Source of the DNA: Flavobacteriales bacterium | Lineage (GTDB): Bacteria; Bacteroidota; Bacteroidia; Flavobacteriales_D; Crocinitomicaceae | Assembly: GCA_015665275.1 (NCBI GenBank) | Contig: JADFAL010000008.1 | Coordinates: 32,094-96,093 of the forward strand | DNA length: 64,000 nt | Reading direction: 5' to 3' | In this document: piece by piece, positions 45,954 to 54,513 of the stretch | How the letters are laid out: the number at the start of each line of letters is the position of its first letter | How positions within the stretch are numbered: the first letter of the stretch is position 1 | Program-made: the position numbers and the translations under genes | Notes under the pieces: generated by a model | Told to the model about the DNA's origin: nothing | The model's input: the letters and a program-made list of their open reading frames with translations, nothing else | Databases searched by the model: none

Positions 45954-47126
45954 ATGATTTCAGCGAACAAGGCCATCGAGCGCATTTTGGAGACTACTTC
46001 CACTTTGGAGACCATTGAGATTCCACTCCCCAAAGCATTGGGACATACGCTTTCGGAAGATGTCCTCTCCTCTATTGACATGCCTCCTTTTGACAATTCA
46101 GCCATGGATGGATATGCAATCAACGCGTGGGAATCGAATACTTACACAGTGGTTTCGGAAATTCGAGCTGGGGCAAACGCTACTGACATTTTATTGAATC
46201 CTGGAGAGGCCGCAAGAATCTTTACAGGAGCTATGGTTCCTGAATCATGCACTGCAGTAGTGAAACAAGAAATCACAACAAGAAACGGAAACTCCGTAGC
46301 GATCACCGAAGCGTTCAAATCTGGAGGAAACATTCGAAAGCGCGCAGAACAAATCGAAACTGGAGCGATTGCTTTGACAACCGGAACATTTTTGAATGCA
46401 GCCGCGATTGGTTTTCTACAAATGCTTGGGATTACATCTGTCAAAGTCTATCGAAAACCGACCATCAAATTGCTAATTACCGGTGACGAATTGGTAGCAG
46501 CGGGAAAGACGTTAGAACCCGGTCAGATCTACGAATCAAATGGCATTACAATCATTAGTGCGCTCAGAGAACTTGGGTTTGATGCAGCTTCGGTACGTGT
46601 AAATGATGATTACCAATCCACCGTTGCTAAAGTGAAAGAACTCCTGCTGGAATGCGATGTATTAATCACTTCAGGTGGAATTTCCGTGGGTGATTACGAC
46701 TTCGTTGGCAAAGCAATGGAGCAAAATGGCGTTCGAACATCTTTCTACAAGGTGAAACAGAAACCCGGAAAACCACTGTTCTATGGATTCAACAACACAT
46801 GCCATGTCTTTGCACTTCCTGGAAACCCTGCCTCTGCATTAACGTGTACCTACCTCTATGTATACCCCGCGTTGCAAAAAATGATTGGTTCAAATGATCC
46901 ACACCTGGAAATGCGTTCGTTACAGCTAGCCAATTCGTATTCCAAAAAACCCGGTCTAACACATCATCTTAAGGGTCGAATTACAGGAAATTTGGTAGAA
47001 TCTTTGGAAAACCAAAGCTCTTCTATGTTAAATTCTTTTGCACTGTCCGATTGTTTGATTGTTGTTCCGGAAGAAACAGAACATCTAGAGCCGGGCGATT
47101 CGATTTCCGTGTATATCCTCCCCTAA
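45954..47126 (+). CDS. moeA: Molybdopterin molybdenumtransferase MoeA
   Basis: MoeA inserts molybdenum into adenylated molybdopterin. The 390-aa protein has the motifs MPPFDNSAMDGYAI (residues 43-56), RIFTGAMVP near 87, LLITGDEL near 178, TSGGISVGDYDFV near 240 and FALPGNPASAL near 285. It starts the molybdenum-cofactor cluster; the ModE-like gene begins 61 bases downstream, after a palindromic operator-like region. Confidence 0.96.
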   Translation: MISANKAIERILETTSTLETIEIPLPKALGHTLSEDVLSSIDMPPFDNSAMDGYAINAWESNTYTVVSEIRAGANATDILLNPGEAARIFTGAMVPESCTAVVKQEITTRNGNSVAITEAFKSGGNIRKRAEQIETGAIALTTGTFLNAAAIGFLQMLGITSVKVYRKPTIKLLITGDELVAAGKTLEPGQIYESNGITIISALRELGFDAASVRVNDDYQSTVAKVKELLLECDVLITSGGISVGDYDFVGKAMEQNGVRTSFYKVKQKPGKPLFYGFNNTCHVFALPGNPASALTCTYLYVYPALQKMIGSNDPHLEMRSLQLANSYSKKPGLTHHLKGRITGNLVESLENQSSSMLNSFALSDCLIVVPEETEHLEPGDSISVYILP

Positions 47127-47163
47127 TTCCTTTCTTTTTACCTCTGTACTTAGTACATTTGAG

Positions 47164-47187
47164 CGTTATATCCTCTAAGAAATAGCG
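47164..47187 (+). promoter_or_regulatory. ModE-like operator next to the modE-like start
   Basis: CGTTATAT (47164-47171), ten bases, then ATAGCG (47182-47187) resembles an imperfect CGTTATAT-N10-ATAACG ModE site and abuts the GTG start at 47188. A TGTACTTAGTACA palindrome (47145-47157) lies just upstream. Confidence 0.5.
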
Positions 47188-47532
47188 GTGAATAATTATC
47201 ATATCAAAAGTCGTATTTGGGTGGGTTCCGAAAAAGGAATGTTGCTAGGAGAAGGACGCATTGCGTTGTTGCGAGAAATCGACAAACACGGTTCTATTTC
47301 CAAGGCTGCAAAGGCAATGGATATGTCTTACAAGAAAGCTTGGCGACTAGTAGATGAAATGAACCGCAACGCGAAAGTCCCATTGGTTCAACAGAAAATT
47401 GGAGGAAAAGGTGGAGGCGGAACAGTTCTCAGCGATGCCGGCTCAAACGCCATTCGAATTTATACGCACTTGCAGGAAAAGGAACGGGCCTTTCTACGAG
47501 AACAAGAAATCTGGTTGCAGAATGAGTTATAG
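47188..47532 (+). CDS. ModE-type winged-helix regulator (DNA-binding domain only)
   Basis: The 114-aa protein is an N-terminal ModE/LysR-type winged helix: GRIALLREIDKHGSISKAAKAMDMSYKKAWRLVDEMN is the helix-turn-helix, followed by the GGKGGGGTVLSDAG wing. The C-terminal molybdate-binding (MOP/TOBE) domains of E. coli ModE are absent. It likely regulates the cofactor genes; whether it senses molybdate is unclear. GTG start, just behind a ModE-like operator. It overlaps mobA by 11 bases. Confidence 0.87.
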   Translation: MNNYHIKSRIWVGSEKGMLLGEGRIALLREIDKHGSISKAAKAMDMSYKKAWRLVDEMNRNAKVPLVQQKIGGKGGGGTVLSDAGSNAIRIYTHLQEKERAFLREQEIWLQNEL

Positions 47533-48079
47533 CGGAATCATATTAGCCGGCGGAAAAAGTTCGCGAATGGGTCAAGACAAGGCGCTGATGGAATTCGATA
47601 GAATCCCGATGATTCAGCATATTGCTACTTTGCTCAAAGACTTCACTAGCGAGATCATTGTGGCATCCAACAATGAAGACCACCATTCGTACGGAAATTT
47701 TGGAGTAACCGATACATACAAGAACTCGGGTCCAATGGCAGGAATTGAAGCTGGGTTGAATGCCGCTTCAAATAAATCTTGCTTAGTACTCAGCTGCGAT
47801 TCGCCGTTCATAACCAAATCGATTCTGGTTGAATTAACATCCGAAAAAGACAATGAGGCCATTATTGCAACCTGCAATGGACGTATTCACCCACTAATTG
47901 GGATTTATAGAAAATCATCAATTCAAACGATCCAATCACATTTGGACCAAAAGCAATTCAAAATGCGTCGTCTGTTGGAGGATCTAAATACGAAATACAT
48001 GCGCTTCCCGTCATCCGTTGAAAGTGCATTTCACAACATTAATACGCAAGAAGAATGGCATCAGGCAATCGGAAAGTAA
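47522..48079 (+). CDS. mobA: Molybdenum cofactor guanylyltransferase MobA
   Basis: The 185-aa protein opens with SGIILAGGKSSRMGQDKALMEF, the nucleotidyltransferase signature of MobA, and has the VTDTYKNSGPMAGIEAGL segment and LVLSCDSPF metal-site strand. It would attach GMP to molybdopterin to give the MGD form, which implies bis-MGD-type molybdoenzymes elsewhere in the genome. Start at 47522; the overlaps with modE-like and moaD (25 bases) show tight coupling. Confidence 0.93.
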   Translation: MSYSGIILAGGKSSRMGQDKALMEFDRIPMIQHIATLLKDFTSEIIVASNNEDHHSYGNFGVTDTYKNSGPMAGIEAGLNAASNKSCLVLSCDSPFITKSILVELTSEKDNEAIIATCNGRIHPLIGIYRKSSIQTIQSHLDQKQFKMRRLLEDLNTKYMRFPSSVESAFHNINTQEEWHQAIGK

Positions 48080-48303
48080 CGGTTACGTACTACGGAATGC
48101 TCGCAGAGAAACTCAACATTAACTCTGAGGAGTTAGAATTGCCTTCTGGAGAGATAAATCTTAGGAAGTTCTTCGTTAATAAGCATCCCGAACTGAAGTC
48201 ATTTACGTTCTCGGCGGCGGTTGATTTGGAATATATAGACACGTTAACCGAGCAAGCACTACCACAAAAAATTGATCTCATGCCTCCATTTGCCGGAGGA
48301 TAA
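48055..48303 (+). CDS. moaD: Molybdopterin synthase sulfur-carrier subunit MoaD
   Basis: This 82-aa ubiquitin-like protein ends MPPFAGG, the C-terminal Gly-Gly that is made into a thiocarboxylate for sulfur transfer to cyclic pyranopterin. The N-terminal strand KVTVTYYGMLAEKL is typical. It overlaps mobA by 25 bases, and moaE follows 10 bases later. Confidence 0.94.
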   Translation: MASGNRKVTVTYYGMLAEKLNINSEELELPSGEINLRKFFVNKHPELKSFTFSAAVDLEYIDTLTEQALPQKIDLMPPFAGG

Positions 48304-48313
48304 AAATTGAATT

Positions 48314-48742
48314 ATGAAAAACTGTTTTAAAGAAGGAGCAATTTCTCCCGACTTCATCGCCACATCGATTGCGCACCATCAGGTGAAAACGCAAATTGGC
48401 GCCCATCAAATATTTCTAGGGCAAGTGCGAAACGATGAAATTGATGGAAAACAAGTTACTGCCATTGACTACTCTGCTAATGAAGAATTGGCGAATAAAG
48501 TCTTCCACGAAATTCGAGAAACAACCTTTGAAAAGTTTGATCTCACGTGCATGCACATCTATCACAGTTTAGGACGCGTAGAAAAAGGAGAAATCTGCTT
48601 GTTTGTTTTTGTTTCTTCGACGCGTCGCAAGGAAGTAATGCAAGCCATCGATTATTTGGTGGAAGAAATTAAGGCGAAAACTCCTGTTTTTGGTAAGGAG
48701 GTTTTTGAAGATGAAACACATGTTTGGAAAACTAATTCGTAG
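48314..48742 (+). CDS. moaE: Molybdopterin synthase catalytic subunit MoaE
   Basis: The 142-aa protein has the MoaE features: GAHQIFLGQVRNDEIDGKQVTAIDYSANEE, MHIYHSLGRVEKGEICLFVFVSSTRRKEVMQA, and the C-terminal KTPVFGKEVFEDETHVW that contacts MoaD. With MoaD it forms the synthase that makes molybdopterin from cPMP. It directly follows moaD. Confidence 0.95.
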   Translation: MKNCFKEGAISPDFIATSIAHHQVKTQIGAHQIFLGQVRNDEIDGKQVTAIDYSANEELANKVFHEIRETTFEKFDLTCMHIYHSLGRVEKGEICLFVFVSSTRRKEVMQAIDYLVEEIKAKTPVFGKEVFEDETHVWKTNS

Positions 48743-48796
48743 TAATAAATATTGAATAATGAATCGTCTTTCATCTAGCAGTCTAAAGTCTAAAAT

Positions 48797-49708
48797 ATGG
48801 TAGATATCACACATAAAAACACCACACTTCGAACTGCGATTGCGCAAGCGATTGTCAGGGTTAGTTCTGAAGATACAATTCAGGCTGTGGTGAATAATGA
48901 AGTACCGAAAGGGAATGTCTTCGAAATGGCCAAAACAGCAGGATTGTTCGCCGTAAAAAAGACATCCGACATGATTCCGGATTGTCATCCCTTACCCGTC
49001 GAATACACCCATGTTTCTTACGAAGTAAATGATTTGGAAATTCGCGTTTTGATGGAAGTGAAAACCATTTATCGAACGGGTGTGGAAGTGGAAGCGATGC
49101 ACGGCGTTAGTGTAGTTGCGTTGACCATGTACGACATGTTAAAACCTATTGACAAAGGCATTGAAATAGGCAATATCAAGCTCGTTTCAAAGAAAGGTGG
49201 GAAATCCGATTATAGAGACAAATATAAATCGTCCATTCAAGCGGCAGTATTTGTATGTTCAGACTCCGTTCATGCTGGAACCAAAGAAGACAAAGCGGGA
49301 AAAGTCATTCAATCGAAATTAAAAAAGCACGATGTAGAAATTGTCGAGTACAAAGTTGTGCCTGATGAGGTTGATCAAATTCAAGCTGCGGCACTTGGTG
49401 AAGTTGCCAAGGGAACCGATCTAATTTTATTCACAGGCGGAACTGGACTATCTCCTCGCGATGTCACACCGGAAGCCATTCGACCGATTTTGGACCGAGA
49501 AATTCCCGGTATTGTAGAAGCCGCAAGAAGTTACGGGCAAGAACGAATGTCGTATGCCATGCTCTCCAGAAGTATTGCTGGAACGAAAGATGAAAGCTTG
49601 ATTTTGACTTTACCGGGATCGACCGGAGGAGCCACCGAAACCATGGATGCTTTGTTCCCTGCCGTGCTGCACAGCTTTCGAATCTTTAAAGGCGCGCGTC
49701 ACGATTGA
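48797..49708 (+). CDS. Fused MoaC-MoaB (cPMP synthase accessory / MPT adenylyltransferase-like)
   Basis: The 303-aa protein joins two domains. Residues 1-150 are MoaC: DITHKNTTLRTAIAQAI, TSDMIPDCHPLPVEYTHV, and TGVEVEAMHGVSVVALTMYDMLKPID. Residues ~155-303 are MoaB/MogA: AVFVCSDSVHAGTKEDKAG, DLILFTGGTGLSPRDVTPEA, and LTLPGSTGGATETMDALFP. MoaC acts with MoaA to make cPMP, and MoaB/MogA adenylates molybdopterin, so the fusion links the first and a late step. The stop overlaps the TTG start of moaA. Confidence 0.95.
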   Translation: MVDITHKNTTLRTAIAQAIVRVSSEDTIQAVVNNEVPKGNVFEMAKTAGLFAVKKTSDMIPDCHPLPVEYTHVSYEVNDLEIRVLMEVKTIYRTGVEVEAMHGVSVVALTMYDMLKPIDKGIEIGNIKLVSKKGGKSDYRDKYKSSIQAAVFVCSDSVHAGTKEDKAGKVIQSKLKKHDVEIVEYKVVPDEVDQIQAAALGEVAKGTDLILFTGGTGLSPRDVTPEAIRPILDREIPGIVEAARSYGQERMSYAMLSRSIAGTKDESLILTLPGSTGGATETMDALFPAVLHSFRIFKGARHD

Positions 49709-50706
49709 AAAATAACTCAGAACATATCATCGATTCCTTCGGTAGGAAACACAACTACTTGAGAATTTCCTTAACGGAGAAGTGCAACCTGCGTTGTTTT
49801 TACTGCATGCCGCTTGAAGGAGTTCCGCATCGTGAAGCTGAAAAGTTCATGAATACGCAGGAAGTTGTTGAAATTGCCAAAGAATTCGTACAACTCGGAG
49901 TCACCAAAATTCGCTTGACTGGCGGCGAACCTTTGGTGAAAAAAGGTGCGGATGAGATTATTCGCGAATTGGGGAAATTACCGGTCACGCTTTCACTGAC
50001 AACGAACGGAATTCTCGTTGATCGCTTTATTGATATTTTTAAAAAAGCTGGAATTACCTCCTTGAATGTAAGTTTGGATTCACTGCAAGAAGATCGTTTC
50101 AATGCCATTTCACGTCGATCTTACTTCGGGAAAATCATGGACAACATTCAGTTATTACTGGATAATGATTTTCGTGTAAAAATCAATGTCGTTCTGATCA
50201 AAGGAACGAATGATGACGAAATAATTGACTTTGTTCAATGGTCGGTTCGGGAAAATATCAGCGTGCAATTCATTGAATTCATGCCTTTCGACGGCAACAG
50301 TTGGGATCGTGAAAAGACGGTTTCGGAGGCAGAAATACTTTCAACGCTCGAAGAACATTTCGGACAAGAAAATCTGATCAAATTGGAAGATGCACAACAT
50401 TCTACCTCGAGAAATTTCAGAATAGATGGCGCACTGGGAACGTTCGGTATAATCAGCACTGTTACGAACCCTTTTTGCGATTCATGCAATCGTATTCGAT
50501 TAACAGCGGATGGAAAAATCAAGAACTGCCTCTTCTCCAACGATGAAGCGGATCTTTTAAGCGAGTATCGACAAGGAATTGATCTATCTCAAACAATCAA
50601 AGCGGCCATGTTCCAAAAGAAAAAGGGATTGGGTGGATTGAAGCAACTTGATAATGCAACGATGGATTCATACGACAATCGCTCTATGATTACGATTGGC
50701 GGGTAA
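49705..50706 (+). CDS. moaA: GTP 3',8-cyclase MoaA
   Basis: This 333-aa radical-SAM enzyme makes 3',8-cyclo-GTP, the first pterin intermediate. The N-terminal cluster motif is CNLRCFYC (CxxxCxxC, residues ~27-34), and the second cluster is CDSCNRIRL plus a Cys 14 residues on (KIKNCLF). It ends ITIGG, the C-terminal Gly-Gly needed for activity. TTG is the start, overlapping the moaCB stop by four bases. The 245-base gap after it has no gene I can support but holds a copied promoter segment. Confidence 0.96.
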   Translation: MKNNSEHIIDSFGRKHNYLRISLTEKCNLRCFYCMPLEGVPHREAEKFMNTQEVVEIAKEFVQLGVTKIRLTGGEPLVKKGADEIIRELGKLPVTLSLTTNGILVDRFIDIFKKAGITSLNVSLDSLQEDRFNAISRRSYFGKIMDNIQLLLDNDFRVKINVVLIKGTNDDEIIDFVQWSVRENISVQFIEFMPFDGNSWDREKTVSEAEILSTLEEHFGQENLIKLEDAQHSTSRNFRIDGALGTFGIISTVTNPFCDSCNRIRLTADGKIKNCLFSNDEADLLSEYRQGIDLSQTIKAAMFQKKKGLGGLKQLDNATMDSYDNRSMITIGG

Positions 50707-50855
50707 GACGGCACGAAGGAGTAAGCTCGCCAACATTATCAAAAGTAATTAGAGTTAAGCGCAGAATCATGCCTCTAATCTACCACTAGTTCAGAGAATT
50801 TCAGAACAGATTTTCAAAACTCAAGGAACTAGAATTACAATTAACCCAAACGAGT

Positions 50856-50925
50856 CGTTAAAAGAACCAAAAAAGTGATTTCACCTTGCCGGAAACTTCG
50901 TACTTTCAGTTGTTCGTGCACAAAT
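50856..50925 (+). repeat. Orphan copy of the 51996-52064 promoter/start segment
   Basis: The last 34 bases (50892-50925) match 52031-52064 at 33 of 34 positions, and the rest matches loosely. The copy includes a TACTTT -7-like box and a GTG plus three codons, but is followed by an early stop and the end of a convergent gene. Confidence 0.8.
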
Positions 50926-50951
50926 CTGCAAGGCGCAAAGAGTACTAGAAA

Positions 50952-51836
50952 TCATTCCAACCGATACTTTTTCTCTATTGTACCATCTGAGTAGATGTAA
51001 ATGAGGGTAGTATTTGGAATGTCTTTGCTTTCGCGACCCATTAGATCTGTTATACGCACAAGTTCTTTCTCCGTATTCAATTCGCTTTCTTGTAAACTAA
51101 CGAATTTGCAACCAGCATTACCATGGGCGTAGCTGAATGTAGGTTGAATCAATAGACTATCAGGATCTTCATGGAAACAGTCAAAACTGAGACCTTGTTC
51201 GAAGGCATAGAAATACGGGAAGAATCCAAATCTACTTCCAATTCCTTCTATCCAATAGTAATTGCTACCAACAACCGTGGTCAGTGGATCAAAATTGAAG
51301 CGACGGTAATAATCTCCTTCAATGAAAACCGAATCAATGGAATTCAAGGCTATTTCGTCCGTAATAGTCAAATTAAACGTATCACCTACTTGAAGACCGA
51401 AGTCATACAATAAAAACTCGTCGTTTGGATTACTGAAATCATATGTATAACCCGTATAGGCCGGTCCTGCATACGTGAGACCATCCCAGCAACTAACGCT
51501 GCTGTGCTGCATTGGCTGAAAATACACTTTGAGGCTGTCCACTCTAAAACGACCAATTTGCTGAACCAACGGTCCGCCCATCCAAATCCATTCGAACAAA
51601 TAACTTAAACCTTGGGTATGAGGCTCTGCATACACATTGTAGTAAGTTTCTCCATTTACAACGGATTGACCGTAAGAATAAATGATGTACTCGCAAAATT
51701 CATCGGTACCTTGACCTGGGGCGTAGAACCTCGTTTTATACTGCACCCAAACGGCATTACTATCCGGAAAGGGAATGTCGTGCGTTTGAGCAAACGCGTT
51801 TGTGGAAAGTAGCAGAATAATCAGCAGTTGTTTCAT
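50952..51836 (-). CDS. Secreted protein with YSDGT C-terminal tail
   Basis: The 294-aa protein has a signal peptide (MKQLLIILLLSTNAFAQ). The mature part is rich in Tyr and aromatic residues (for example YTYDFSNPNDEFLLYDFGL, GLSFDCFHEDPDSL) with beta-type pattern and no recognised enzyme motif. The last ~40 residues, RITDLMGRESKDIPNTTLIY followed by IYSDGTIEKKYRLE, match the tail of the 17095-18535 protein and look like a short sorting signal. Function unknown; T9SS export is inferred. Confidence 0.78.
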   Translation of the reverse strand: MKQLLIILLLSTNAFAQTHDIPFPDSNAVWVQYKTRFYAPGQGTDEFCEYIIYSYGQSVVNGETYYNVYAEPHTQGLSYLFEWIWMGGPLVQQIGRFRVDSLKVYFQPMQHSSVSCWDGLTYAGPAYTGYTYDFSNPNDEFLLYDFGLQVGDTFNLTITDEIALNSIDSVFIEGDYYRRFNFDPLTTVVGSNYYWIEGIGSRFGFFPYFYAFEQGLSFDCFHEDPDSLLIQPTFSYAHGNAGCKFVSLQESELNTEKELVRITDLMGRESKDIPNTTLIYIYSDGTIEKKYRLE

Positions 51837-51942
51837 TTAAGGAAGTTACAACAAATAATGTTGTTTGCCCATCGTTTACAATGACTCCCCCAAATGCCCC
51901 AATCCTGCACAACTAAAGTACACTTGCCCGCATTTCAGATAA

Positions 51943-51971
51943 TTGTTGTAACGCAGACGCATTTGTTGTAA
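51943..51971. promoter_or_regulatory. Pair of TTGTTGTAA direct repeats, 20-bp period
   Basis: TTGTTGTAA occurs at 51943-51951 and 51963-51971, two helical turns apart; its complement TTACAACAA is at 51846-51854. They lie in the gap between divergent genes and may be regulator sites. Confidence 0.4.
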
Positions 51972-51995
51972 TCAACCTCTAAATCCCGTAGCTTC

Positions 51996-52064
51996 CGTTA
52001 AAAGACCTAAAAACTTCTCTGCCGTTCTATGAAACTTCGTACTTTTAGTTGTTCGTGCACAAAT
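51996..52064 (+). repeat. Promoter/start segment duplicated at 50856
   Basis: This segment covers the TACTTTTAG -7-like box (52040-52048), the GTG start and first codons of the lipoprotein gene. Its copy lies ~1.1 kb upstream. Confidence 0.8.
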
Positions 52065-52603
52065 GGACCTTCATCATATCGATTGCGCTACTTTTTACTG
52101 CTTGTGCTGATTTGAAAAAATCGGAACAAGAGGAACGAATTGATGCGATGCAAGAAAAACTTAGTTCCCTTGAAGCGGAATTGAATCAATTCGATAGACT
52201 GCTTTGGAAGACGTGGGATGATGACGCCACAAGCACCATGGAAAAGCTCAAAAAATTGGAATCCGACACGATTCCTTTGCAATTGGCTTTGGACATTGAT
52301 ACCTATCGTCAGCTGAAGGCTAAATTGCCCGGTCTGAAGAAAGGACAGGAAAATTGTTTGAATCAGGTTGAACAGATTCGATCGCGATTAAAAAAGCTGC
52401 AGGTAGATATTGAAAAAGGCAGCGGTCGTCGTGACAGGTATGATGAGTTTTTGTCAACCGAGGAGAACGAATTGAAAATATTGGAAGAGAAGTTTGCGTT
52501 CTATAAGAGCACTTATGACGAGGTTAAAACTGATTTCCCCATGGCTCAAGAAAAGGTAGATGCCATTGTTGCTGAACGAATGTTGGCAGAAGAGGTACAA
52601 TAA
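52055..52603 (+). CDS. Coiled-coil lipoprotein of unknown function
   Basis: The ~182-aa protein has a lipoprotein signal peptide ending LLFTAC, then a nearly continuous charged helix (about 25-175) with heptad-like spacing: a coiled coil. The start is uncertain: GTG at 52055 gives the shortest plausible signal peptide (MHKWTFIISIALLFTAC), TTG at 52049 adds two residues. The promoter-like TACTTTTAG ends just before, implying a leaderless message. It is followed nine bases on by a TPR gene and may act with it at the envelope. Confidence 0.78.
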   Translation: MHKWTFIISIALLFTACADLKKSEQEERIDAMQEKLSSLEAELNQFDRLLWKTWDDDATSTMEKLKKLESDTIPLQLALDIDTYRQLKAKLPGLKKGQENCLNQVEQIRSRLKKLQVDIEKGSGRRDRYDEFLSTEENELKILEEKFAFYKSTYDEVKTDFPMAQEKVDAIVAERMLAEEVQ

Positions 52604-52611
52604 TTGTGAGA

Positions 52612-54450
52612 ATGAAGAATATGAAGTGGATTTGGATGGTTGTTTTGTTTATTGGATTTGGTGCCAGCGCGCAACCTGTGTCTGATCAACAACTGGCGCA
52701 ACATTACTTCGACAATGAAGAGTACGACAAGGCATATGATTATTACGAGCGCCTCTATGAAATGGATCGCTCCAAGCATTATTTCAATCGACTGCTCATT
52801 TGTACAGAGCAAACCCTAGAGGATAAGGACGTTGAAAAACTGCTGAAGAAACAAATCAATTTCTTCCCGAACGATCAGGAATACGAAATTCAATTAGCAA
52901 AGCATTACGAGTATACCAAGAAGCAATCCAAGGCAGACAAAATCTACGAATCCTTGATTGATAAAATGCGAGCAAATTCGCGGGAAGTAATCAATCTATA
53001 CAATGCTTTCAAAGCTCAAGGCAAGAACGATTATGCCTTACAAACACTACAACGAGGACGTAAGTTATTGAAACAAACATACCCGCTGAACTTTCAATTC
53101 GCTGAATATTACGGTTCGCAAGGCGATACAGAAAACATGATGCAGGAGTACCTCGATTTGTTGGATTATCACGCCTCGTACAAAACTTCGTTACAGCGAA
53201 TTCTAATGAATCAAATTGATTTTACAGCCGAAGATTCTAAGGAATATGAAATTCTAAAAACAGCATTATTGCAGCGAACGCAATCGAGTCCAGGAGATAT
53301 GGTATATGCAGAAATGTTAACCTGGGTTTTTGTACAACGCCAAAATTTTGCGGCAGCATTTGTACATGTAAAAGCGATGGACAAACGTACAAAGTCTGAC
53401 GGACGCATGGTCTACGATTTAGGTATTACGTGTATTGAGAACAAAGATTATGCTACGGCAAGAAAGTCTTTCAAATATGTCGTTGATTTAGGGGACAAAT
53501 CCCCAATTTACGTTCGCGGATATAATGCTTTGCTCAATGTCAGATTCCTAGAAGTAACGCAACAACGCAACTTTTCTCAAGAAGAATTGGACGCTGCCTT
53601 GGCTGATTACGACGCTGCACTAAAACTTTTCGGGAGAAGAAGAACTTCTTTCAACTTAATGATGGAGAAAGCGCACATTCAAGCTTTCTATGCGAACCGG
53701 GCTTCTGACGCTATTGACCTATTGACAGAAGTATTGGATATTTCTGGGTTGACCGATATGCAACGCGCAACGGCAAAAATGTTGCTCGCCGACATTCATG
53801 TTTTGGATGGAGATATGTGGGAAGCATCGTTGTTGTACATGCAAATTGATTCTGATTTTAAGTTTGAAACAATTGGGCAGGAAGCGAAGTTTAAAAACGC
53901 CCGGATTTTCTACTATGACGGTGAATTCGACTATGCACAATCGCAATTGGATGTATTGAAACGGTCCACTTCGAAGTTAATTTCGAACGATGCTATCAAT
54001 CTATCATTATTGATTACCGACAATTACGGGTTGGACAGTAATTACATCGCAATGAATTGGTTTGCTCAGGCAGATTTATTGATTGAGCAACATCAGTACG
54101 ATGCCGCTTTCTTGAAATTTGACAGTATTATCAAGGAATATCCAGCGCATAGTTTGGGCGATGAAATTCAGTTAAAACGCTCTCACGCGATGGAATTGCA
54201 AGGGCGATGGAACGATGCAATATCCGAACTAGAAGAGTTATTGGAATACTATCCGGATGATATTTTGGCCGACGATGCTTTGTTCCAAATGGGTGATATT
54301 TACGAGAACCATCTTATGGACAAAGAAAAGGCATCTGAATATTACAAAATCATTTTGTTTGAGCACAAAGGCAGTTTATATACGGAAGAATCGCGGAAAC
54401 GATTTAGAAAGATTCGCGATGGAAATCCGGTGGCTGAACCCGTCAATTAA
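52612..54450 (+). CDS. Periplasmic TPR-repeat protein
   Basis: This ~612-aa protein has a signal peptide (MKNMKWIWMVVLFIGFGASAQ; the GTG at 52606 or the ATG at 52621 are other possible starts). The rest is made of tetratricopeptide-like helix pairs, most evident near residues 25-60 (AQHYFDNEEYDKAYDYYERLYE), 245-285 and 480-600 (AFLKFDSIIKEYPAH, ALFQMGDIYENHLMDKEKASEYYKIIL). The C-terminal part resembles YbgF/CpoB- or BamD-like TPR. It is a scaffold for protein-protein interaction in the periplasm; the partner is unknown. It is in operon with the coiled-coil lipoprotein. Confidence 0.87.
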   Translation: MKNMKWIWMVVLFIGFGASAQPVSDQQLAQHYFDNEEYDKAYDYYERLYEMDRSKHYFNRLLICTEQTLEDKDVEKLLKKQINFFPNDQEYEIQLAKHYEYTKKQSKADKIYESLIDKMRANSREVINLYNAFKAQGKNDYALQTLQRGRKLLKQTYPLNFQFAEYYGSQGDTENMMQEYLDLLDYHASYKTSLQRILMNQIDFTAEDSKEYEILKTALLQRTQSSPGDMVYAEMLTWVFVQRQNFAAAFVHVKAMDKRTKSDGRMVYDLGITCIENKDYATARKSFKYVVDLGDKSPIYVRGYNALLNVRFLEVTQQRNFSQEELDAALADYDAALKLFGRRRTSFNLMMEKAHIQAFYANRASDAIDLLTEVLDISGLTDMQRATAKMLLADIHVLDGDMWEASLLYMQIDSDFKFETIGQEAKFKNARIFYYDGEFDYAQSQLDVLKRSTSKLISNDAINLSLLITDNYGLDSNYIAMNWFAQADLLIEQHQYDAAFLKFDSIIKEYPAHSLGDEIQLKRSHAMELQGRWNDAISELEELLEYYPDDILADDALFQMGDIYENHLMDKEKASEYYKIILFEHKGSLYTEESRKRFRKIRDGNPVAEPVN

Positions 54451-54513
54451 CAATTGTTTGGATTCAAATCGTAAGCATTCTTAACTCTACACGACTAAAC
54501 AAAAAAGAATGTT

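Noticed and set aside
50707-50855. Possible tRNA or small RNA in the gap after moaA
   Set aside because: No cloverleaf, T-loop GTTCRA box or terminator hairpin could be found by eye.
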